Shown here in pieces: positions 35,534 to 47,719 of a stretch of DNA of 64,000 bases (position 1 is its first letter; each line of letters starts with the position of its first letter). The translations under genes and the position numbers were made by a program. The notes under the pieces are model-generated. The model was not told the DNA's origin and made no database searches. It was given only the letters and a program-made list of their open reading frames with translations. The stretch covers positions 682,001 through 746,000 of the forward strand of contig NC_089276.1 of NCBI RefSeq assembly GCF_963678975.1, written 5' to 3'. This DNA comes from Dysidea avara. Lineage: Eukaryota > Porifera > Demospongiae > Dictyoceratida > Dysideidae.

Positions 35534-37706
35534 GTATATCATGACCTCAACCCATTGTGCATGAGCCATCTTAAACTGACCTGATTAGGTATTGCCAAAG
35601 TGATGTATAAAGCTAGCCAAGTCTATACATGGTATACTCCATATAATATCCGCAGCTGATCAAAAACAGGAAACTATTATAGTGATACTTAGATAACGTC
35701 AGAAATCTCTCCCCCCCTCATGACATACAGAATTCAAGAGGGAAGTAGGTAAAAATCATAGGTTTTAAAAATTAATGCACAAAACTGTCTGTAGTATATC
35801 AGCTTTGCTTTACCGCAAGATCAATGACTCTAAGGTGATCATTATTATTATACAGTGACCTCTGTTGTGTCATGGGGTACAACACTACATATTTATTGCC
35901 ACGCAAGTAATTCACAAATTAAAAAGTACCAACTTAAAAAATAATGATTACAAACATCACATCACATGTGATGTTATCATTGTACACTGTTAAAAAGCCT
36001 GAGTGCATTTCATACCAAAATTGTATGCATTGCATACTGAGTTGCTACACTAGAAGGTATGAAACAGATCTGCATGCATTACATACTAAAAACGTTAGCA
36101 TATCACACTAACATATTGGTATGAAATAACATACCCTGTGAGCATACCATGACGCCATAGCTCAGAGATATGCGCCTCTTATATGGGAAGATAAGCGCCT
36201 CTTATATGGAGCGTTTATGAATAGGCGCATACAAAAGCATTGGATGCGAGATGGGTTTGGGAGCTTGTTAGAAACTCTCGAGGGAAAGAGGTTGAAGGAT
36301 CATGACGAGTCGAGTAAACTGAAGCACAGAGTGAGTTCTTAGTATTTGATAAGCAACGGTTTCAGGAAACCATAGATTACAATTATAAGGCCAATGAAAC
36401 TTGATTAGTAGTTTCGCGTCATCGCCCGCATGCTTTTGATACGCCCGCATGGAATTTCATTATTGGTATTTCAGATCGAAATACTCTAATAGAGCAGTCA
36501 CTTTTACTCTAATAGAGCAATCAGCTATACTCTAATGGAAAAATCACTTGTTATATGGATTAGTAACGTACTTTAGCTATTTATGCAAGAATAATCAATG
36601 TAGATCTCACTGTTTTTGGCAGAAATCTTCATGTTTGGGATGTGTGTTGTGCTTTTGGAAAATAATGAATAATGATTAATAACCGCCCGCCCGCATCAAA
36701 TTTTCAAAATTCTGAGTGAGAAACTGGCAATCAAGTTTCATTGGCCTAACTCCCCGTGACAATTGTGGGTTAAATAAACTCTGGTTCGGTTCTAAGCCTT
36801 GTTCCAAGCTCCTTTATATGTTGTGTAACTGTTAGAGTTGATAATGAATACCATCAGTCTCATACCCAGACCCAGCTGAGCCATTTTCAGTCAACCAGCT
36901 TTGGCATCCAATGAAAGCCGGTTTGGCTGAATCTTAGTCAATCGAATTTAAATTTGGTCCGTGTTGACTAACTTCATGCATGCATCCACAATGAAACTGC
37001 ATTGCTTTGGTCACTCCAAATAATTCTCTGTTCCAGTCCACTGCCTGCATCCGTGTCACTAATAATATTATAATTCTTCCATTTTTTCTTGCATGCTGAA
37101 CAGTTTCAATTTTATAATGTGTCAGCTCACGTGTCAGTGTGCATTGAGTCTCTACAAATTTACATTTTGGTCTACCTGCAACTTAATTTTATGCTGGCTA
37201 TGCTCAGGAAAAGCTACCACTTTTATAATGGAAATGGACTGCTCGCTTGCATAAATGTATGCCCAGTGGAGGATGGGAAACAGAGTCTTTATTTAGAGTG
37301 GCCTTATGCTTGGAGCAGTCATGCACTTTTGTAATATAAGTACATCTTAGCAATGGTGCAACTAGCCATTCAGCCCTTGGTAGCCACTGAAGTACTGCAG
37401 GTGAGTGTTAATGATACACCGGTTTCTGTCTAGTTACAGTAGAGGGTAACTGTATGCAATCTTTTAAAACTGCATGTTGGCTATTTGCTACATTAATATA
37501 ACTTGCTATTCTGCTCTACGGCTTTTATTATACAAACAGGAGCTAGCTGGAGTTGGCTATAATAATGCCTATTGGTAGACCCATTTAGATGCTAATAATG
37601 GTCCAGCCATTTAGTCAAACAAAATCAGTCCGGCTAGACCAGTTTGATATCCAAATTTAGTCCGGCTAATTACCTATATTCAAAACACTTGATTAACCAG
37701 ATTGTT
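35534..37706. other. Intergenic, no gene recognised
   Basis: Includes a doubled gcgcctcttatatgg at about 36172-36209 and imperfect inverted repeats at 36030-36130. Open frames 36268-36450 (minus) and 37089-37334 (plus) have no motif support. Confidence 0.4.
36482..36547 (+). repeat. Three tandem copies of the 20-mer terminal motif
   Basis: tactctaatagagcagtcac at 36482, tactctaatagagcaatcag at 36505 and tactctaatggaaaaatcac at 36528, evenly spaced by 23 bp. Confidence 0.92.
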
Positions 37707-40700
37707 TTTCATGTATTGCTACACAAAATTGATGGTGTGTGCATGGTTGTGTGTCGCACACGCATTGTCACACCAAAGGCTGATGTCTGTTAAAACTATG
37801 AATACTTGAAACAGGAATTTATTGTGGTTATGATGTTTATCTACCCTGGTGAATAATACCGTGGTAATGAGATTGGCCATAATTTGAGGTAATACAGTAG
37901 CCATAGGATGTAGCTAGCTATAATTATACAGTTGCTATGTAGTACTCTAATGTAACAATGCTATGCTGTTCAATGCTACAAAATGCATAGTATTAGTGTT
38001 CTGTACCAATATGGATTTTTGATGGTGATATGGTGGCACTAATTAATTGTACTTGTAATTAAGAGGCACCATCCATTGTATTAAGACTTGCAATACAACA
38101 GTTGTGTTTGGAAAGGAAGGAAAAATGGTTCTATAAGTTCTATATTGTCTTGTTTTGTTGACACTTTAGTGTACATAATGGAATGCAGCCTGTCTAATGT
38201 GTTAGGTAAGATTGTTAGACAGTTTGTCTCCTGGTTGCCATGCTACCAAGTTTAATGTTTGTGGTGTCAAATTCTAACAATGTACCGGCTGATATTCCCC
38301 AATGAAACTTGATGAATATACATAATTATACAGTGGTGGATGGTTTCATTATTTTTATGTCTGCTGTGATGTGCTGTTTATCAATTCCATTGCAACACAC
38401 TTGTATGTATTGCACACTAAGCAACCACATGCAGTGCTCGAATTGAGGGTATATGGGGGTATACGAAGTATACCTTGATAACAATTTTTGTAAATTAGTA
38501 TTCCTTGATAGCCTAGCTAAGTATAAGGTAGCTACAGTACTCCTCAGCAAAGAACATCCATGAAACATTAGTTAGTACATAGTAATACATATTCTTACTT
38601 GGTGTAACATGATTCTCAAGCCAATTGATCCCCCAGAGGAAGTTAATCCCACTATCCTCAAAAATTCCTTTAGTGAGTGTGCATTAATTAGAATTAAACC
38701 AGTGATAGTTGATTTGCAAGTATGCAATCTCCTATAGCCAGATTTATATGTAGAACTATATTATCTACCTCCTCTACTGTAGACCGCATGTGTCTACCAA
38801 GGAAGTAATTGGTGATGAATCAGCTGATGATGATGAAAGGTAGCAAATTAAAGCAGTAAAGAAGAGTCATATAATGATGGTAGTGTATGTACTGAGTAAG
38901 TACCAATTAACAGTGACACATTTACTTAGTTGGAGCCGGAAATGTGGATGGATAAAAAACTTTCCCACCTTGGCTTATTTGTCTAAATCATAAATTGGGT
39001 TGTAAAGAGGTAATTATTATCTTTAGGTTTAGCTAGATGCTGCAAAGAGTATTCACGTTTCTCGTGAATGGCAGTCAAAATTACTATCAATATCATTCCC
39101 AAAAAGTAAATTTTTCAAAATTTCCTTATACTGCATTGAATTAGCTATAGTTTCATAAACATTTATTCAAAATCACTACCAAATTCAATCTCAAAAAGTT
39201 AATTATTTAAAATTGAGTAACTGAAATGAGTAAGCAGTGTGACGGTGAGTAAGCAGTGAGTAAGCAGTGTGACGGTCGGGCGGACAGCATTTTAGCTTTA
39301 TATAATAATAGATCGTTTGCTCAAAACTTTGGCAAAAGGCCACCTTGCTGTATATAGTGACATCATGCATACTTAGGTCTACATTTTGTACTTCACATAA
39401 TGTACATGTGGTCAGTGCTCGAATTGCAAATTTATATGAAGGTATACTATCAAGGGAAGACCCAGGATTTTGCTAAGGGGAGGGGGGGAAACAGGTAGAA
39501 GTCATTCCACAGTGTGCAAAAGCACACTCTGCGAAATGTGAAGCATGAGTTTTGTAGGGGAGGTCTGGGGGCATGCTCCCCCAGGAAATTTTGAAAAATT
39601 AACATTCTGATATTGAATTTGGTGGCAATATTGACTGAACTTTGTCGATAGTTCAACACTGGAAGTATGAATACTAACAGTATAGCTACTGAGCTAGAAA
39701 GCAAAATTATAGCTATAGTGTAAAGGCCTAGGCTGCTTCCCATAGAAATTTTGAAAAATTAACATTCTGAGATTATATTTTGGTTGCTATCTGGGCTGAA
39801 ATTTGCTGAGTTCAACACTGGAAGAAGTATGAATGCTAATAGTAGCTATATACTGAGCTACATAACAGAATTGGTTAGTATAGTATATCAATAAAATTTT
39901 AAATAATTAACTTTTTGAGATTGAATTTGGTAGTGATTTTGAACAAATGTTTATGAAACTATAGCTAATTCAATGCAGTATAAGGAAATTTTGAAAATTT
40001 TACTTTTTGGGAATGATATTGATAGTAATTTTGACTGGCATTCACGAGAAACGTGAATACTCTTTGCAGCATCTAGCTAAACCTAAAGATAATAATTACC
40101 TCTTTACAACCCAATTTATGATTTAGACAAATAAGCCAAGGTGGGAAAGTTTTTTATCCATCCACATTTCCGGCTCCAACTAAGTAAATGTGTCACTGTT
40201 AATTGGTATTTACTCTGTACATACACTACCATCATTATATGACTCTTCTTTACTGCTTTAATTTGCTACCTTTCGGTCTACAGTAGAGGGGGTAGATAAT
40301 ATAGTTCTACATATAAATCTGGCTGTAGGAGATTACATACTTGCAAAATCACCTATCACTTGTTTAATTCTAATTAATGCACACCTCACTAAAGGAATTT
40401 TTTAGGATAGTGGGATTAACTTCCTCTGGGGGATCAATTGGCTTGAGAATCATGTTACACCAAGTAAGAATATGTATTACTATGTACTAACTAATGTTTC
40501 ATGGACGTTCTTTGCTGAGGAGTACTGTAGCTACCTTATACTTAGCTAGGCTATCAAGGTATACTAATTTACAAAAATTGTTATCAAGGTATACTTCGTA
40601 TACCCCCATATACCCTCAATTCGAGCACTGCATGTGGTTGCTTAGTGTGCAATACATACAAGTGTGTTGCAATGGAATTGATAAACAGCACATCACAGCA

Positions 40701-41346
40701 GACATAAAAAAAATGAAACCATCCACCACTGTATAATTATGTATATTCATCAAGTTTCATTGGGGAATATCAGCCGGTACATTGTTAGAATTTGACACCA
40801 CAAACATTAAACTTGATAGCATGGCAACCAGGAGACAAACTGTCTAACAATCTTACCTAACACATTAGACAGGCTGCATTCCATTATGTACACTAAAGTG
40901 TCAACAAAACAAGACAATATAGAACCTATAGAACCATTTTCCTTCCTTTCCAAACACAACTGTTGTATTGCAAGTCTTAATACAATGGATGGTGCCTCTT
41001 AATTACAAGTACAATTAAATAGTACCACCATATCACCATCAAAATCCATGTTGGTACAGAACACTAATACTATGCATTTTGTAGCATTGAACAGCATAGC
41101 ATTGCTACATTAGAGTACTACATAGCAACTGTATAATTATAGCTAGCTACATCCTATGGCTACTGTATTACCTCAAATTATGGCCAATCTCATCACCACC
41201 GTATTAGTCACCAGAGTAGATAACATCATAGCCACAATAAATGCCTGTTTCAAGTATTCATATTTTCAACAGACATCAACCTTTGGTATGACAATGCGTG
41301 TGCGACACACAACCATGCACACACCATCAATTTTGTGTGGCAATAA
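37707..41346. mobile_element. Giant inverted repeat, arms about 1.5 kb, spacer about 0.7 kb
   Basis: The left arm 37707-39216 is matched in reverse by 39896-41346. They are highly similar along their whole length; for example, the 81-residue frames at 38326-38568 (minus) and 40494-40736 (plus) differ at a few residues only. The left arm carries about 50 extra bases near 38785-38835. The outer ends read tattgctacacaaaattg and caattttgtgtggcaata. The spacer holds a small tandem array (39228-39276) and two direct repeats of about 130 bp (from about 39585 and 39745). No coding gene is recognised in arms or spacer. Confidence 0.85.
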
Positions 41347-41836
41347 TTTTTTATAATTATTTATATGATGTGTAGACTCAGTAGTATGCCACGCATCATG
41401 GTGTGGTGATGCTAAAACATGGAGTTTGTGTACCCACACGTGGAACAAGTTAATTTGCTTTACCCATGCAGAATAACATGTGACAATGTGCAAAAATGTT
41501 GCAAGTGTCAGTATGTGAAGTAAAGTGGTAGTTTGTGATATCATAAATGCACAACTTAGCTATATTCAATCATATATCAATTCTACGAATCCCCTGAGTG
41601 GTGTATTATTGTACATATCTAAATCTTATGGTTGTGTACATTAGTTGTTAAGAATCCCTACCTAGTTTTATAACTATGTAATCACACTATCTCCAAGGAA
41701 TACATACATATACAACTGTAACAATAGAAATAGTTGGCCTCTTCCATTCATAATCAACAAGTCATTACTTAACAATTAATTACAGATTACATATGTAGTA
41801 ATCATTCATGATCAATGCTTTATTTTATTACGCAGC

Positions 41837-41970
41837 TTGTTGGCAATGACGATGTTATGAGAGCACTTTTTAAAAATGAAGGGTGCAATGTAGCTAATAC
41901 ACATGTGGAGGCTTCAGAAGTGTTTATTATTAATGATGCAGTGCATTCCTTACACAGCAACACAATGTAG
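41837..41970 (+). other. Possible orphan exon
   Basis: After an acceptor-like ttattacgcag the frame LVGNDDVMRALFKNEGCNV...AVHSLHSNTM is open for about 44 codons and stops. Base composition is more protein-like than its surroundings. I recognise no family and no partner exon; it may be chance. Confidence 0.2.
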
Positions 41971-41989
41971 TACTCTGTGACTGACACAA

Positions 41990-42765
41990 TAGGAGATGTA
42001 TGGTTTAGTCAGGTAGTATAACACTTCACTATATTCTTATCGGAATTTACTATTAGAATTAAACTCAAAGATAGTTCAGTAATATTCTAATATAATGCAA
42101 AAACACTATGTAGACCAATGCATGACCAATCTTTTACATAGGCATTGCATCTAAAGAAAGAATAACCACCCCAGAATGACACATTACTCAAAATGCATGG
42201 CTTCAAAATAGTCGATAAAATACAAAGCAAAGAACGTATTACTCACTCTTAGAAGGTATTATTCTGACTGTTACACAGACATGCATACAGGGATGAGTAC
42301 ACCAAGGATGTCTATCTTTACTCCAATCACTTTAACCATATATGCATACCAAGTATGGTGACAAATTACAGATCTAGAGATGAATAAACCTTTTGTTCTT
42401 GATAGAAACACAAAAGCCATTGATCATAATACCCATTCACATTTTGTCATTTGAACAAAAGATACTATATTATTATTTATACCAATTTAATGACTCATTG
42501 TACATACATTATTATTGTAATATCACTGATGACTATGGATTCTCATGATGGCTTCATATTTGTAATCACTGATGTAACTGATAAGGTGACATCACTTGTT
42601 GTTTATCACACACAATGTAACTCAACAATAATATATCATTGACATGATGAAAAGAAGAAGCTTTAAAGTGAGAATTATATGGTAAGATCAAGTCAGGCAC
42701 TAACACTCCATGGCTTTCATATGTATATACACTTGCCGTAAAATTCTGTCACAATTTGAATACAT
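41990..42765. other. Intergenic, no gene recognised
   Basis: AT-rich; the frame at 42451-42642 shows no motif. Confidence 0.35.
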
Positions 42766-43016
42766 ACTAGACATATTAAAAATTTAAAATAAGAAATATA
42801 GGGATCGCTGAAAAAAGCCACGAAACAAGAAGGGATCGCTGGGGTGGTAATGTAAACCACAAATCCCTATTTTGACTTTTTATACTCAAATGGAGCATTT
42901 ATAGAGAGTCAAAATAGGGATTTGTGGTTTACATTACCACCCCAGCGATCCCTTCTTGTTTCGTGGCTTTTTTCAGCGATCCCTATTTCTTATTTTAAAT
43001 TTTTAATATGTCTAGT
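42766..43016. mobile_element. Foldback MITE, 251 bp, near-perfect palindrome
   Basis: Arms 42766-42877 and 42907-43016 (about 110 bp) are nearly perfect reverse complements around 29 bases. agggatcgctg occurs at each end and again within each arm. The right flank (tctagtttgtgtac, ccaaatccatatatggatta) is shared with the truncated copy at 20728-20935, so the mobile unit may extend past the palindrome. Confidence 0.82.
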
Positions 43017-44080
43017 TTGTGTACTTTTTTCCAAATCCATATATGGATTATAAGTTAATTGGCACATTAGTGTAGTAAGCTAACAAAGATTCCTTGGTTT
43101 AAAAGGCTAACTCATTAGATATGTTAATGCAATATTAATTTTGTAATCTATGATAAAGACTGTATTTTCATCCTGATTCATTTGTATACACACAAAATAT
43201 AAGGCAGGATACATTAATTCCTAGTCTATACTCAGTGTTTGAGCCATCATCGTCACACTTGGTACCATTGCTGAAAACACACTGCTATATGAGCTAGTTA
43301 CCTGTCAGAAGAATTATTGATTGTGCACCTATCATACAGGAAACAGTGTTGATGACGGCACAGGAGACTTGAAGAAGAACAAGATGTCTTAGGTGTTTAT
43401 TCTAACAGAAGGACAAGAATGAAACTCTATGATACAAGTTATAAGAATGGTAACTGTTAGTGTTATAATTTCTGTAGAGTCCAATTTTTTTTCATAAATT
43501 TTCACGTGATATAACGATGCATACATCAAGCACGTACATTATAGGTGTAGAGTTGTCTAGCAGAATAGGTAGTGAAGAGATAGCTATACATTGTAGCTGT
43601 AGTGCTATTATTGTAGCGATGACGCTTTACAACACCTTTGTATAAATGCACGTATGAACAGGGCTGAATACAGCAGCAACATTGTGAGTTGGTATTAATC
43701 AAGCTAAATAGGAGATGGCTAGGCTTGGCCGAAAAGTCTTCCTATGCCGGTGTCTGCATGTACAAATCACAATGTCACTACCAGTGGCCAGTGGCATAGC
43801 CAGTCTTACATGATTACCAGGGATTTGGCAGTCATTACCCATGCATGCAGGAGTACTTTAAACTAGCATATTGAGTTCCAATTGCCAGGACTTAGACTGG
43901 GCTCTAGCCCTGGAAAGCCTAGGTGTAGCCTGCTAGCAACAGTGTGTCACAAAGTGGAACACCATAGGTATAGTCAGCAAAGTCTGGTTAACATGCATGT
44001 GGTCATGTTTACAACTGTCAATGTCACTAGCTGATCGGAGAGTGTGCTAGAATATGTACACAGTAGCTAGTTACACTGAC
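43017..44080. other. Intergenic, no gene recognised
   Basis: No supported open frame or repeat apart from the shared tail to about 43060. It ends at the direct repeat cactgac (44074-44080) bordering the P-like element. Confidence 0.4.
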
Positions 44081-44847
44081 CATAGATACTATAGCCTTAC
44101 CCGGGATTAGAAACGCCAGGTTCACACTGTACTTTAATCCTAGACGATCCGCACCCGCTGACTATTAACACATCCACAAGTGACGATGATAGTATCCGTG
44201 ACATATCCGTACATATGCGAATGCCTGCCAAAAGGTTGTGTGACCGCGTGCTCTTTCTCAGAGAGATTGTTGGGCGAAAGAGCTGTCAGATGACCGATAG
44301 TGTTACTTGTGAGTTTGTACCACGTAATATATAGTATATATAGTGTAACTAAATGCTTTTTGAATGAAATCTACGCTTGTACATGAGCGATTCACATACA
44401 GGGACAAGCTAACAATTAAAATATTTCCCTGTATCTCCTTACCACGACCATCTGAGAAGTTCATGCCGGAGATACGAGGCTTTATAGACTTTCACCACTG
44501 GAATAACACTGTTTAGCTTTCCCAGGTCATGTGATGTTTGCAATGCAACTCAATTCTTGTGTTGAAAATGTCCTTTCTTTGTGTACCTATCTTGCACTCA
44601 GGTTAACAGATAGAAAGTAATTCTTGCTATTTTATTTAAGGGTACTAGTTGGGGTAATGGAATAATTCATTGTTATCAGCCAAGGATGTTGTGTTAGCCT
44701 AGTATTAAGGCTTGAAAGTTGCATATAGCGTTCGTTTGTGCTAATTTATGGATGTTTTGTGTGATAATGTTAATGCATGCTGTAAGTACAATAGCTGACT
44801 GCAATTAATTTGCTAACATGTAAACACTGTCTTTTACAGAGGTTACT

Positions 44848-45220
44848 ATGGTGAGAAAATTGAAATTTGATGTTAGGAAACGTTTGTCTCAAGGGAAGAC
44901 CAAATTGACTGCGAGTGATGTTAAGGCTTTGACCCAACCCACCTCTACCATGGTGAATGCTGAGACCCAGACTGATAGCCAGTGGTTTGTTGATAGCAAA
45001 GAAGTGCAAACAGAGTCTGAGGAAGATTGCACCAATGCCACTGTTACAATTGGTACACAGACTGAGCCAGATGTTGTCTTGCAAGCACCCCAGGACAATT
45101 TGACAAACCAAGGAGTAAGAGCTGTAAATGACGAAAGCATGAAGTGCTGTGAGGGAATAGTTGATGAGAAATATGCTTCACTGATTGCAAAACATAATGG
45201 TTTGTTCAAAGATGCTACAG
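44848..45220 (+). pseudogene. P-like transposase, exon 1
   Basis: The ATG at 44848 starts MVRKLKFDVRKRLSQGKTKL; 124 codons plus one base to donor ACAG|gtaagc. It is acidic and polar with TQTD/TQTE repeats; no THAP zinc finger is seen, although P-type transposases usually begin with one. An acceptor-like cttttacag lies just upstream, so a non-coding or N-terminal exon (for instance at about 44215-44307, which ends with a strong gtgagt donor) may exist. That exon would not join in an open frame. Confidence 0.65.
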
Positions 45221-45278
45221 GTAAGCAATGAACCATGCTGTGTGTTGTGCCAATTAAAATAATATTTTATGACCTTAG

Positions 45279-46468
45279 GGAAAGTGATCGGCTATGTTGA
45301 GAGGAATGGTGGGATACGCCATGTAGATTGTTTGAAGTACATTCCACTGGAGTCACACTCAAGATTATGTTCAAGGTGCAGCACATTCCGTGAAAATGTA
45401 TTGCGTGGTAGGCTAGCACGGCATCTCCAAGAGGACAGTTGTCAGTCTGTGGAGGCTAATAGTCATACCAACTTCCGGTGCCTTACCCCATCTGAGAAGT
45501 GTGAGAGGATGAAGAACATGGCTACTGTGATTCACACTAAGGACCAACAGATTGCCCGCCTCCGTGGAAGGATTAACAAGCTGGTTGCTAACCAAGGAAT
45601 TATGGTTGACCAAGACACGAATAACGATTTAGTGTCCATGATGAAGGAATGTGGTGAAGCTGTTCAAAGGGATAATACTAATCCTTTCATGAAAATATTT
45701 TGGGACCAACAGTTAAAAGCAGCTTCTTTGGAGTCAACTCGCCAGATTCGCTGGCACCCAGCAATTATTAGATGGTGCTTGTATTTACATCACCGTTCCA
45801 GTGGGTGTTACAAAACACTAAGAAATTCTGGTGCGTTTTACTTGCCAACTGAGAGAACTCTGCAAGATTACCGACACTTTTCACCATCAACTACTGGTTT
45901 TTCTAAGTCCTTAGATGAACAGTTGTTGCAGCAAGTTAACAGCCAAAAGCCTGAACATCTGGCTAAGTATGTTGGTATTGTTCTGGATGAAATGTATGTA
46001 AAAGAGTCCCTGGTGTATGACAAGCACACTGGATCCCTGACTGGATACTCTGACATAGGTGAAGTGAATAATTTGTTTACAGAGCTAGAACAGGATAAAA
46101 AAGGCTCACTTTCCAGACGACCTCTTGCCAAATCTGTTCTAGCATTTATGGTCAGAGGGCTCTTTACCAGCTTGAAGTTTCCCTATGTGCATTTTCCCAC
46201 CACAAGCACAACAGGAGCAGAGCTATTCCCAATTCTCCGGAAAGTCATTTCAAGGCTTACTAGACTTGGATTGCAGATACTGACTGTCACCTGTGATGGT
46301 GCAAGTGAAAACTGACTACTGTTTAGCTTACATGGCGAGAACAATGACAAGACAGCATATACAATCAAAAATGTCTATTCCAGTGAAGGCCACTCAATCT
46401 TTTTCATATCGGACCCAAGCCATTTAATAAAAACTATTCAAAATTGTTTTTCAAGAGGGAAATTGTGG
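45279..46468 (+). pseudogene. P-like transposase, exon 2 (catalytic core, stop inside)
   Basis: Phase 1 join gives DATGKVIGYVERNGG. It has a Cys/His cluster (CSRC...HLQEDSC), a coiled-coil stretch (KDQQIARLRGRINKL) and then the P-family core: IRWHPAIIRWCLYLHHRS, RTLQDYRHF, VGIVLDEMYVKE with the presumed first Asp at 45986-45988, and VTCDGASEN with the second at 46295-46297. A TGA at 46313-46315 interrupts it. Beyond it the frame continues with SLHGENNDKTAYTIKNVY and DPSHLIKTIQN, typical of the P-type insertion domain, to donor gtatgt. The TGA is one transition from an Arg codon. Confidence 0.85.
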
Positions 46469-46572
46469 GTATGTACGTATTGCAAATGTTTTGCTTTAAT
46501 AGTATGTATGCACTTCATTTTATTTCTACTGGTACATATTTGCCTGATTTATAGCAATTATTTTTTATGCAG

Positions 46573-46734
46573 TGTAATGGACAGAATATTGACTGGCAGC
46601 TACTCATTGAGCTGTACAAGGCTAATGCTGGACGAGTCAGTGAGACACCAGGGGTCTCCATTGTTCATAAACTCAAGTATGAACACCTTCATCTTACTAA
46701 TTTTTCAAAGATGCGGGTGGATTTAGCTGTTCAG
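46573..46734 (+). pseudogene. P-like transposase, exon 3
   Basis: Flanked by tatgcag| and CAG|gtaaat; 54 codons, phase 0 at both ends. Contains WQLLIELYKANAG, then HKLKYEHLHLTNFSKMRV and LAVQ, matching the LTxxHL...KMxVxLAAQ block of P-type transposases. Confidence 0.85.
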
Positions 46735-46784
46735 GTAAATGTTGTGTTTGCAAGTGCAAGTATGTAATTGTTGTGCTACTGTAG

Positions 46785-46973
46785 ACTTTGTCAGAGTCAG
46801 TGGCAGTTGCACTAGATCTCAAGTTTGGTGAAGTAGCCCGTGAGACAGTCAAATTTATACGTCACATGGATCACTTTTTTGACTGCTTCAATGTATCATC
46901 CTTCACAAAGGGAAAGGAGAAATGGAAGTGTTTTTTATCTCCGTATCGCAAGGAGAATGATTTCCGGATGTAG
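46785..46973 (+). pseudogene. P-like transposase, exon 4 (stop at its last codon)
   Basis: After ctgtag| the frame reads TLSESVAVALDLKF, FIRHMDHFFDCFNV and LSPYRKENDFRM, the P-family DRFFD and PYRS..D..R blocks. The final codon is TAG (46971-46973), directly followed by donor gtaggt. Family members usually have Trp at this point, so it looks like a second nonsense change. Confidence 0.83.
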
Positions 46974-47105
46974 GTAGGTGGTGGTGAATGTGTTTCTGTA
47001 TACAGTATTCTGGCAACCATAAAAAGTATGTCTAATGGTCACATACATTGTTTCTGTTTTACCTACAATAATTATTGCGTGTGTGCTTACAATTTTCTAT
47101 TTAAG

Positions 47106-47235
47106 TTTTTGAAGGAACTTGTGTGCTATTTGGACCAGTGGAAAGCTTCAGTTGAGGGCCGGCCAGGCTTTGATGATGACCAGAAGCAACGAATGTTGTT
47201 AAGTGCTACAACTGAAAATGGTATTAGAATCACAG
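47106..47235 (+). pseudogene. P-like transposase, exon 5
   Basis: Acceptor atttaag|, donor ACAG|gtgtgt; 43 codons plus one base. FLKELVCYLDQWKASVEGRPGF fits the FLxYLxxW block that follows exon 4 in the family. Confidence 0.82.
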
Positions 47236-47290
47236 GTGTGTATCTGTGTGTGTGATATAATGCTTATACTGTGATTAAAATTAATTGTAG

Positions 47291-47588
47291 TGAAATCCTT
47301 TTTGGAACTGGTACCATTTCTAGTGTATTTTTAAGCGAAAAAGTCAGCCAGGACTCTGTAGAAAAGTACTTTTCTATGATACGACAACATGGTAGAGCCA
47401 ATGAGAACCCAACCATCGCCCAAGTTCTAAAAAATGCACAGAATATACGAGTGATAAACTCAATTTGGGTGGATGAGATTATTGGAAACTGTCGTGGATG
47501 CAAGAGGAAGTCATATGACTTGGAATCTGTGAATCTTCATGATTTGAACAAGCTTTTGCCAAAGAGGCATGGGCGTCGTTCATTGTAA
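47291..47588 (+). pseudogene. P-like transposase, exon 6 (frameshift)
   Basis: In phase with exon 5 it reads VKSFLELVPFLVYF and stops at TAA at about 47332. One register away the family C-terminus continues: LSEKVSQDSVEKYFSMIRQHG, NPTIAQVLKNAQNIR and a basic tail to TAA 47586-47588. The SQDSVEKYF block contains the acidic residue expected as the last catalytic ligand. One base appears to be missing near 47331. Confidence 0.83.
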
Positions 47589-47719
47589 ACACAATAGTAA
47601 TGTAGATCTCTTTTCCCCATAATTTTGGTTGTATTTCAGCAAATATTTACATTAAAGTATTCCAACCCCCTTTTTTTTCTTACTTATTCATTAATGTATT
47701 TATTTCAACAAATGTTTAC

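Noticed and set aside
38326-40736. Two similar 81-residue frames as a duplicated gene
   Set aside because: They are the two arms of the giant inverted repeat; conservation is explained by the arms being near identical, and no motif is present.
44889-45236. Minus-strand 115-residue frame
   Set aside because: Antisense shadow of the first transposase exon.
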